This document shows, one piece after another, positions 52,725 to 60,307 of a stretch of DNA of 64,000 nucleotides. A model generated the notes under the pieces. The model worked only from the letters and a program-made list of their open reading frames with translations. It was not told the DNA's origin and made no database searches. Location of the stretch: the NCBI GenBank assembly GCA_964520905.1, contig CAZFQL010000001.1, positions 1 to 64,000 of the forward strand. Reading direction: 5' to 3'. This DNA is from JAGVIE01 sp964520905. GTDB lineage: Bacteria; Bacteroidota; Ignavibacteria; UBA10030; SZUA-254. Both the position numbers and the translations under genes were made by a program. The stretch's first letter is position 1, and each line of letters starts with the position of its first letter.

Positions 52725-55496
52725 ATGAAATACATCTACACACTGGGAATTGTTATCTGCTTTATGTTGGCATCAGTTTCTTTTTCACAAATACCGACAG
52801 ATGGACTTGTAGGGTATTGGCCGTTTAATGGCAATACTCATGATGAGAGTGGAAATGAGAATAACGGAACAACGAATGGTGGTATAACTTGGGGAACAGA
52901 TCGTTTTGGGAATCCTTCGGGTGCTTTGTTCCTAGATCGCACCGGATTTGTTACAATTGCATCAAGTGCAAGTCTCGATATTAGAACAAGTTTAACACTT
53001 GCCGTTTGGTTCAAATCCAATGAAATGGATCAATTCAATCAACTCATTTATCGAGGTGATCCTACTCCGATTGCTGATCCATATTGGATTCGTACACAAG
53101 ATAGCAAGATTAGGTTTGAAAGAGACTATCAGCAAGTATACTCTCCAACAGTAGAATATTCGATAACTGGTCTTGACACATCAAGATTTCATTTTTTTAT
53201 AGGAACATATGACCATTCGAACGGCAGCATGAAATTGTTTATTGACGGGGCCCATGTCCTTGAAGAGATTCATCCTGGGACTTTCAACTATGCTACTTCT
53301 CAGATGTACAACGTTATTGGTGGTATTGACGACTACCCTGCCTGCCACGGCTTCCTCGACGATATTCGTATTTACAACCGTGCGTTGAGTGAGAGTGAAA
53401 TACGGACGTTGTATCATGAGGGTGGGTGGAAAATTCCAACGGAGGAATTCTTTGATGATTTTTGTTATAGAAATTATTACGATGACAATCTCAAACATCA
53501 TGGCTGGCAGGTCTCATCAGAATGTAATAAATCGAACCAGTTTGTTCCCTCTTATATTTCTTTTGAAACCAATACAGGAAATAATAGCGACTCTGTGATG
53601 ATACTCCAAAGTACAATCACTAACCACGAATTAGCAGCAGCAGAAATCCATTCAAAAACAAAATATTTCGAGGGAACATACGCAGCAATGATTAAATTTG
53701 ACGACGGGGACCCTTCATGGATGGACAGAAATGTTCAAACATTTTTTGGAATAAACAGTTGGAAATATCTTCGCTGTTGCAATTTGTACTCGGAGCTTGA
53801 TTTCGAATATTTACCATACCATACTTGGTCGGGTTATAATTTTCAATCTACCCTTAATCCTACAAGCTGGGCAGAAGCATGCTCTGATACTCCCCAAGAT
53901 AATCCGAAAGCTACATTTCAGTATGATACTCTGCTGGGTGATGTTTGGCATATGTTAATCATCGATGCGAACGATGGTAACTCGGTAAAGTATTATCTTG
54001 ATGATTTACCAGTTGGTCCGGGACAGAATAAGGTGACGCATCTTAATTCTTCACTTTCTGTATATCCCAAAACACAAATCTCAATTAGATTTGAAAATTG
54101 GGTTAATTCAATTGACCCTCTAAATAACGACCCCAAATCATGGAAAATGGCAGTCGATTGGATTTACCACGTGAAAGGTTTGAGTATGAGCCGGCAAGAG
54201 ATAATGGATCGTGTGCAATCATTGAGAACAACCGTTGGTTCTTATAAAGATAACATACAAGCAGAAGAACCAAATTTTGAAAACGTCAGATGCACTCGTA
54301 ATACAATAGATTGTCCAGTTTTGCTACATGTGTATGACTCACAGGGGCGACATACTGGACCAATAAACGATACGACATGGGAGGTGGACATACCAGGGAG
54401 TTATTATGTGGCGGGGAATTTAAGTGATCCTTTATCTCAGAAAACTATTGTCATGAAAGCTGATGATACATATACGATGAAAATTGTCTCACAGGATACT
54501 ACGGCATTCTTCAATTTGAAAGTTACCGATTACCAACAGGGATACCAACTTAAATCGATTTCTTTTGATAGTATAAATATTCAACCAAATTCAACTGCCA
54601 CCTGTAGTCTCGAATCCGTTACACCGCTTACTCAGCTTTTCGTAGATTATGATGGTAACGGAACAATAGACACGATATTCCTGCCAAGGAATTACCATGA
54701 GCTTACAACAAATTTTGTAGTCGATTCAAAATGGAACCTTGTATCAATTCCATCAAAGGCAGTCAATAATAAAAAATCCGAATTGTTTCCGTCTGCTATC
54801 TCGAACGCATTCGCCTATGAATCGAATTATATCGAAAGAGATACTCTCATAAATGGGGTAGGATACTGGTTAAAATTCTCATCTCCAGAAACTGTTAGAG
54901 TAGTTGGGATACCGGTTGAGACAGAGACGCTAGAGGTTAACGATGGCTGGAATATAATCGGCTCAATCTCTGATCCAATTGCTGTCTCCTCCATCATCAG
55001 CGATCCCCCTGGTATCGTGACGAGCAGCTTCTTTGGTTATAATGATAGTTATGTAATTAGTGATACAATATATCCGGGGAGAGGATATTGGATAAAAATT
55101 AATCAGTCAGGTAAGTTAATTTTATCTTCAAATACTTCAGTTGCATCAACAGCAAATATAAAGATACTGCCAACATCCGAAATGCCGCCACCCCCACCTT
55201 CAAATGAAAATAGCGGTGTAAATTATTTACCAAAAGTATTTTCACTTGCGCAAAATTATCCAAACCCGTTCAATCCATTAACTTCAATCCGTTATGGAGT
55301 ACCGGAGAAATCACATGTAACAATGAGTGTTTACAACACACTCGGTCAGTGCGTTGTATTGCTTGTGGATGAGAAGCAGGAGGCGGGATATCACGAGGTA
55401 ACATTCGATGGCTCGGGATTAACGAGCGGTGTGTATTTCTATCGTTTACAAGCGGGAGATTTTGTACAAACAAAAAAATTGCTTCTAATGAAATAA
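52725..55496 (+). CDS. Secreted LamG / GH16-like protein with T9SS sorting domain
   Basis: This 923-aa protein starts at ATG 52725, preceded by AAGGAG (an upstream in-frame ATG at 52704 is not used). After a signal peptide comes a LamG domain (~30-235: GLVGYWPFNGNTHDESGN, KLFIDG, LDDIRIYNRAL). A GH16-like domain follows (~240-500) with the catalytic-type ELDFE motif at about 357. Then come the paired GWN module (WNLVSIP, GYWLKF, GWNIIGS, PGRGYWIKINQSGKLILS) and a C-terminal T9SS type A domain (QNYPNPFNPLTSI, SGVYFYRLQAGDF). Possibly a surface beta-glucanase; activity is inferred. Confidence 0.8.
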   Translation: MKYIYTLGIVICFMLASVSFSQIPTDGLVGYWPFNGNTHDESGNENNGTTNGGITWGTDRFGNPSGALFLDRTGFVTIASSASLDIRTSLTLAVWFKSNEMDQFNQLIYRGDPTPIADPYWIRTQDSKIRFERDYQQVYSPTVEYSITGLDTSRFHFFIGTYDHSNGSMKLFIDGAHVLEEIHPGTFNYATSQMYNVIGGIDDYPACHGFLDDIRIYNRALSESEIRTLYHEGGWKIPTEEFFDDFCYRNYYDDNLKHHGWQVSSECNKSNQFVPSYISFETNTGNNSDSVMILQSTITNHELAAAEIHSKTKYFEGTYAAMIKFDDGDPSWMDRNVQTFFGINSWKYLRCCNLYSELDFEYLPYHTWSGYNFQSTLNPTSWAEACSDTPQDNPKATFQYDTLLGDVWHMLIIDANDGNSVKYYLDDLPVGPGQNKVTHLNSSLSVYPKTQISIRFENWVNSIDPLNNDPKSWKMAVDWIYHVKGLSMSRQEIMDRVQSLRTTVGSYKDNIQAEEPNFENVRCTRNTIDCPVLLHVYDSQGRHTGPINDTTWEVDIPGSYYVAGNLSDPLSQKTIVMKADDTYTMKIVSQDTTAFFNLKVTDYQQGYQLKSISFDSINIQPNSTATCSLESVTPLTQLFVDYDGNGTIDTIFLPRNYHELTTNFVVDSKWNLVSIPSKAVNNKKSELFPSAISNAFAYESNYIERDTLINGVGYWLKFSSPETVRVVGIPVETETLEVNDGWNIIGSISDPIAVSSIISDPPGIVTSSFFGYNDSYVISDTIYPGRGYWIKINQSGKLILSSNTSVASTANIKILPTSEMPPPPPSNENSGVNYLPKVFSLAQNYPNPFNPLTSIRYGVPEKSHVTMSVYNTLGQCVVLLVDEKQEAGYHEVTFDGSGLTSGVYFYRLQAGDFVQTKKLLLMK

Positions 55497-55522
55497 TATC
55501 AAATACAACTTTGGGTTAGGGC

Positions 55523-55555
55523 AAACGGCGCTCCAATAAAATGGGGCGCTGTTTT
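55523..55555 (+). terminator. Rho-independent terminator
   Basis: A 13-bp stem with two G-T pairs (AAACGGCGCTCCA at 55523-55535 with 55542-55554) ends in a short T run. It lies 27 nt after the LamG/GH16-like gene. Confidence 0.75.
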
Positions 55556-55621
55556 AGAAACATGTGCGACTCACTTCCAGCGTTGAATCGACTATGAAAG
55601 TGAATCGCGCTTTGATCTTTC

Positions 55622-55645
55622 GTTCCCAAATGGGAATTTGGGAAC
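55622..55645. repeat. GTTCCCAAAT hairpin
   Basis: A perfect 10-bp stem (55622-55631 with 55636-55645, loop GGGA) related to the second hairpin at 49423-49451. Confidence 0.6.
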
Positions 55646-55677
55646 CAGTGAAAATTGCTGTAAGTGGTCACCATCTT

Positions 55678-55789
55678 AGAGCCTGTCTGAGAACCCGGTA
55701 GCCGCAATCTTCAGATTGCGTTCTTGGCTTAACTTCGCAGACATAAAGTCTGCGGCTACCAAGTTTTATGAAGTTCTCGGACACTCTCC
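55678..55789. repeat. REP pair with GTAG feet inside flanking inverted repeats
   Basis: Two hairpins face each other: 55698-55720 (GTAG foot, CGCAATCT stem) and 55736-55759 (CGCAGAC stem, CTAC foot). Both read GTAGCCGCA from their foot, a second REP family. Imperfect inverted repeats around AGAG..TGTC.GAGAAC flank them at 55680-55695 and 55773-55789, and match the outer repeat of the element at 32971-33114. Confidence 0.65.
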
Positions 55790-55816
55790 TTAGAGATGGC
55801 GTCTACTTTTCTTGTG

Positions 55817-56500
55817 CTACAGCTTTCCCAACTTCTCTTTCACTAATTTTATAAACGGGCTTGCAGGAAATTTTTTCGTAAATCTTTCGAATGCTTCTTT
55901 CGCCTTTTCCTTATTTCCCATCGCAAGATAGCTGTTGCCGATCATGAGCTGGGAGTCGTCTTTCTTTTCAGAAATTTTGAACGTAAACACTTTCTGAAAA
56001 TGCTCAATCGCTTCGCTATATTTTTTTTCACCAAATGCACACTCACCCAGCCAATAGTAACAATTGTCCAGCATTTTCTCCTGGATGCCCCCATCGAGTG
56101 CCGACTGAAAAAGTGATGTGGCTTCAATATAATTGCGGGAGTTAAAGAGGCGCAACGCTTCTTTGTAATTTTCGCGCGCCCCGCCCGGCATTGATTGACG
56201 TACAACCGGCGGTGGGGGAGATACCGATTTTTCTTTTGCCTCGTCGAGCAATGTTTCCATCTCTGCCGCCTTCGCAATTGCGGCACGGTTATCTTGCTCT
56301 AATTTTGTAACTTGTTTTTTCAATGATTCATTCTGCGATTTCAAATCATTCATTTCTTTTTGCATCGTTTCTGTAGCGCTGGGCGGCGGCGGGGATATCT
56401 CCTTCTGTGCTTCTTCGGAGCTTCCGCATCCGATCATTGCAAATGAAAATAATACGGCGATGAAAAGAATCAAATCGGGCTTAAATAAAGATTTTAGCAT
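55817..56500 (-). CDS. TPR lipoprotein, CpoB/YbgF-like
   Basis: This 227-aa protein has a signal sequence with lipobox-like MIGCGSSEE (C at ~25), a coiled coil (~45-90: MQKEMNDLKSQNESLKKQV) and three TPR-type repeats (NYKEALRLFNSRNYIEATSLF, YYWLGECAFGEKKYSEAIEHF, GNSYLAMGNKEKAKEAFERF). That order matches CpoB/YbgF, the Tol-Pal-linked coordinator of peptidoglycan synthesis. tol-pal genes are not adjacent, so the exact role is inferred. Confidence 0.8.
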   Translation of the reverse strand: MLKSLFKPDLILFIAVLFSFAMIGCGSSEEAQKEISPPPPSATETMQKEMNDLKSQNESLKKQVTKLEQDNRAAIAKAAEMETLLDEAKEKSVSPPPPVVRQSMPGGARENYKEALRLFNSRNYIEATSLFQSALDGGIQEKMLDNCYYWLGECAFGEKKYSEAIEHFQKVFTFKISEKKDDSQLMIGNSYLAMGNKEKAKEAFERFTKKFPASPFIKLVKEKLGKL

Positions 56501-56634
56501 AATGGTATCCGGGTTTTATATTTAACATTCAAAATAAAATATGCGGGCTAATGTAGATAAATTGTACCTGAAAGTCAAGATTTTTGTTATTCCCCGCTGA
56601 AATTACTATATTTTTCAAAGACAAGGATATCGAA

Positions 56635-58335
56635 ATGAACCATTTGAAAAATATAACGACCGGAATATTTCTTATTATGTTGTCAGCCGCAGTAATCGGT
56701 TGTTCAGGATTGAAAAAAACGGTAGAGACTAAAGACGATCCAAATCGCGATCACGCGCTTGACCATTATCTTCAAGGTTCAATGCTGGACCAAAAGGGCG
56801 AGTATGCTCAGGCAATTCTTGAGTATCAAGATGCTTTGAATTATACAAAGGATGCCGCCATCTATAATTCTATCGCTAAAGATTATTCACTGCTTGGCAA
56901 ACATTCGCTGGCAATACAGATGGGGTTGGAAGCGATAAAATTGCAACCCGGTAGCCGCGAGTATCATCAAACATTAGCCGAAGTATATATTAATGCCCGC
57001 GATCTCGATAATGCAATCAAAGAATTTCAAGAAATCATCCACATCGATCCGCAATACCGCGAAGGATGGATAAACCTCGCTCGTTTGCAACAGATGAAAA
57101 ACCCCGAACTATCTTTGGAGACATATCAGGAAATCATAAATCGATTCGGACCACAGGAAGAAGCATATATCCAGATGGCACAAATTTTCGGCAGTATGAA
57201 CATGCTTGATAAGTCGGCTGCTGCGCTGAGAGGGATTTTAGAATTAGAGCCGGAGAATTTTGAAGTTAAAAAAGCGCTCGGCGATATTTATTTGCGGCGC
57301 GACAGTATCGATGCGGCTCTCAAAATTTATACCGATCTTGCAGATCTTCATCCGGATAATCTTGAGCTTCGCGCCGCCACGGCACACGCCTACCTCGTGA
57401 AGCAGGATTACGATAAAGCGAAGGAGCAATTCGATATTGTTTTACAAAAGGATTCGCTTTCGGCGGATGAACAAATCCGCTTCGGACAAGTATTCGTTGC
57501 TTTTATTGAAAGAGATTCCGTGGTTGCGCCATACGCAATCAAAATGTTCGAAAAAATCCAGCAAACATATCCAGCAGATTGGAGACCATATTGGTTTCTC
57601 GGCGCAATCTCGAATATCATGAAAGATGACACAGCCGCATTAAAATATTTTTCCAGGGTGATGGATTTAGCCAAGTGGAATCCCGATGGATGGGTAAGCA
57701 CAGCTTCAATTTATTACGACAGGAATCAATTTGACGAGGCGATCGGCATTTTACAGGAAGCAAACAAATACGTACGTGAAGAATTCCGCCTCTATTTCTT
57801 GCTGGGAATATGTTATCAGCGAAAACATCAAACAATAGAAGCTGCTTCTTCACTTGAAAAGGCGATCCAGCTCAACGGGAAGAGCGTAGATGCGATGAGC
57901 GCGCTTGGCTTAGTGTACGATGAGATGAACAGACCGGAAGATTCAGACAGTATGTATGAACGCGCGCTACAGATAGATCCGAAGAATCATCTCGTTCTTA
58001 ACAATTACGGATACAATCTCGCAGTTCGCGGCATTCAGCTTGAACGCGCACTGAAGATGTCCAAAGAGGCACTCGCCCAGCAACCGGCAAATCAATCGTA
58101 TCTCGACACATTCGGATGGATATATTATCAACTTGGAGATTACAAGGAAGCGGAGGTCTGGATCCGAAAAGCCGTGGAGATGGGAAATGCAAGCTCGGTA
58201 ATTCAAGAACATTTGGGCGATATCTATTTCAAGTTATCGGATAAAGAACGGGCGATGATATATTGGCAAAAAGCATCTGAACTCGACCCGAACAATCAAT
58301 CGCTGAAGGATAAATTACAAAAGGGATCGATGTGA
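56635..58335 (+). CDS. TPR-repeat lipoprotein
   Basis: This 566-aa protein starts at ATG 56635 with AAGGA upstream. The in-frame TTG at 56584 would put 17 residues before the signal peptide. A lipobox AVIGCSG precedes about fourteen TPR repeats (for example GEYAQAILEYQDAL, YREGWINLARLQQM). It is the first gene of an envelope operon with DUF4292 and EnvC-like genes, an arrangement seen in Bacteroidota. It may be an outer-membrane scaffold. Confidence 0.85.
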   Translation: MNHLKNITTGIFLIMLSAAVIGCSGLKKTVETKDDPNRDHALDHYLQGSMLDQKGEYAQAILEYQDALNYTKDAAIYNSIAKDYSLLGKHSLAIQMGLEAIKLQPGSREYHQTLAEVYINARDLDNAIKEFQEIIHIDPQYREGWINLARLQQMKNPELSLETYQEIINRFGPQEEAYIQMAQIFGSMNMLDKSAAALRGILELEPENFEVKKALGDIYLRRDSIDAALKIYTDLADLHPDNLELRAATAHAYLVKQDYDKAKEQFDIVLQKDSLSADEQIRFGQVFVAFIERDSVVAPYAIKMFEKIQQTYPADWRPYWFLGAISNIMKDDTAALKYFSRVMDLAKWNPDGWVSTASIYYDRNQFDEAIGILQEANKYVREEFRLYFLLGICYQRKHQTIEAASSLEKAIQLNGKSVDAMSALGLVYDEMNRPEDSDSMYERALQIDPKNHLVLNNYGYNLAVRGIQLERALKMSKEALAQQPANQSYLDTFGWIYYQLGDYKEAEVWIRKAVEMGNASSVIQEHLGDIYFKLSDKERAMIYWQKASELDPNNQSLKDKLQKGSM

Positions 58336-59099
58336 GAATATGCGTTGTCGTGTTTGCCTTTTTTCTTGTTATGAACATATTCGGTTGTGCTCCCACCCGG
58401 AAGATCACTACGGAACGATCGCTTTCTTTGGATGATGTACTGGGAAGAGTTGAAGAAAGAAACGAGAAAATAAAAACGTTGAGAGGCGAAGGAACAATTA
58501 CTATCGAGAGTTTTGAATCATCAACCAGCGGTTCGTTTACCGTTGATATGAAAATGCCCGATTCTCTACGAATGGAATTCCGCGGACCGTTCGGCATACG
58601 CGCCGCCACGCTGATGTTATCTCGTGAAAATTTTTTATTCTATAATTGGATAGAGCACACCGCTATTGTAGGCGTACCAGACGGGAAGACGCTGAACTCA
58701 ATCATTAGGTTGAAGATGCAGTTCGATCAAATCATCAACACATTCACGGGCGAGATCAGGAGTGTGAGCGATCGGGATTCGCTCCTGCAATATTCAGTCG
58801 AGAATAATTTTTACGTAGTACGCTATCAATCTCCTGAAGGAAAAAAGGAATGCTGGATTGACGGCGACTCATTTATTGTCACAGATTACCGGGCAACCAA
58901 CGATCAGGGTGAAAATGTTCTGGTCGCACACACATCTGATCCTGAAGAGATCGGAGATGTGCAACTGCCCACATTTATACGAGTAGTGTTTCCGAAGGAA
59001 CGTCAAAGCGTGACTATCGCATATGATGATATTAAAATAAACGAAACGGTATCGTGCCGATTCGTATTTCCTAAACAAGCTGAAATTATTTATCGATAA
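58332..59099 (+). CDS. DUF4292 (LolB-like) lipoprotein
   Basis: This 255-aa lipoprotein has the lipobox MNIFGCAP and the LolB-like beta-barrel half with RGEGTITIESFESSTSGSFTVDMKMPDSLRMEFRGPFGIR. DUF4292 is thought to replace LolB in the Bacteroidota outer-membrane lipoprotein pathway. The start is GTG at 58332, overlapping the TPR stop by 4 nt. It overlaps the next gene by one base. Confidence 0.82.
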   Translation: MRICVVVFAFFLVMNIFGCAPTRKITTERSLSLDDVLGRVEERNEKIKTLRGEGTITIESFESSTSGSFTVDMKMPDSLRMEFRGPFGIRAATLMLSRENFLFYNWIEHTAIVGVPDGKTLNSIIRLKMQFDQIINTFTGEIRSVSDRDSLLQYSVENNFYVVRYQSPEGKKECWIDGDSFIVTDYRATNDQGENVLVAHTSDPEEIGDVQLPTFIRVVFPKERQSVTIAYDDIKINETVSCRFVFPKQAEIIYR

Positions 59100-60298
59100 T
59101 GAATATAGCGCGATTTCTATTAGCGTCTCTTCTCGTCATTAGCATCACTCAGTGCTCTTCTTCAGCGTCGGGCGGTGACGATATCAAAAAGAAACAATTG
59201 CAGCTTGAAACACTCCGCAGGGAAATCGATAAATATGAAAAGCAAATAACCGACAAGGAAAAAAAAGAAAAAGCGACTCTCGAATTATTGGATAATTACG
59301 ATCGGCAGGCATTGCTCCTCAGACGATTAATCGCCAAACTTCATGACCGGGAAGTTTCGCTTCGGGAGGAGATAACCTCTACGCGGAAATCGATTGGCGA
59401 TCTGACCGGACAACTATCCTTTCTTAAAAAGCATTACGCCAATTATGTTACCACGGCATATAAATACGGCAGAACATACGATCTGGAATTGCTTTTGTCT
59501 GCCCGTTCATTCAATCAAATGCTGATACGATCGGAGTATTTGAAGCGGTTCTCGAATCAGAGAAAGAAAGACTTGGATCGGATAGATGATAGGCGAGACA
59601 ATCTTGAAGAGCAAAACACGATTCTCCGCGCCCAACTGAATGAACAACAACAGCTTATCGCAGAGAAACAAAAGGAAGAGAAAAAACTTTCCGTAAAAGC
59701 GAAGAAAAGAAAACAACTTCTAACGCAGATCAGGAAGGATAAAAAGAATTACAAGCGCGAGCTTGACCGTAAGAAGCAGGACGTTAAGGAGCTTGAACAG
59801 CTTATAGCGAAATTGATCGAAGAGGAAATTGCGAAGAAGAGTCGTAAAGAATCGGTGCGCGAGCCGATAGTTGGAGGCGCGTTCCAATCGAAACGCGGTC
59901 GTATGCGCTGGCCCGTTGCCGGAGGAAAATTAACGGCGCGCTTCGGGAATCAGGAACATCCTACTCTTCATACAGTAACACAAAATCCCGGAATCGATAT
60001 CGCGGTACCTGCCGGTACAAAAGTAGAAGCGGTTGCCGATGGTGAGGTATCGAAAATTTATTGGCTTCCGTCGTTCGGCAACCTGATTATCCTCAATCAT
60101 AATCACGGATTCCGAACCGTATATGCCCATCTCTCAGAAATTTCGGTAGAAGAGGGAGCAAAAATCAATGAGGGTGATACGGTTGGAAGAAGCGGTGAAT
60201 CTCTATCAGGATCAGTTCTTCATTTTGAAATCTATAAGGAACGAGAAAAACTTGATCCTGAAAAATGGCTGAAGCCCAAAACTGTATCTCAACGATGA
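59099..60298 (+). CDS. envC: Murein hydrolase activator, EnvC-like M23 protein
   Basis: This 399-aa protein has a signal peptide, a long coiled coil (residues ~25-260, for example KKKQLQLETLRREIDKYEKQ) and a C-terminal M23/LytM domain. The metal-ligand motif reads NPGIDIAVP (His to Asn) and the HxH motif reads VLHFEI (first His lost), so it cannot be an active endopeptidase. That is the EnvC pattern: an activator of amidases during cell separation. Confidence 0.88.
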   Translation: MNIARFLLASLLVISITQCSSSASGGDDIKKKQLQLETLRREIDKYEKQITDKEKKEKATLELLDNYDRQALLLRRLIAKLHDREVSLREEITSTRKSIGDLTGQLSFLKKHYANYVTTAYKYGRTYDLELLLSARSFNQMLIRSEYLKRFSNQRKKDLDRIDDRRDNLEEQNTILRAQLNEQQQLIAEKQKEEKKLSVKAKKRKQLLTQIRKDKKNYKRELDRKKQDVKELEQLIAKLIEEEIAKKSRKESVREPIVGGAFQSKRGRMRWPVAGGKLTARFGNQEHPTLHTVTQNPGIDIAVPAGTKVEAVADGEVSKIYWLPSFGNLIILNHNHGFRTVYAHLSEISVEEGAKINEGDTVGRSGESLSGSVLHFEIYKEREKLDPEKWLKPKTVSQR

Positions 60299-60307
60299 AA
60301 TGACAGA

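Noticed and set aside
54165..54180. A parS-like CCACGTGAAA sequence
   Set aside because: It has about four mismatches to the 16-bp consensus, lies inside a coding region and is far from the origin cluster.
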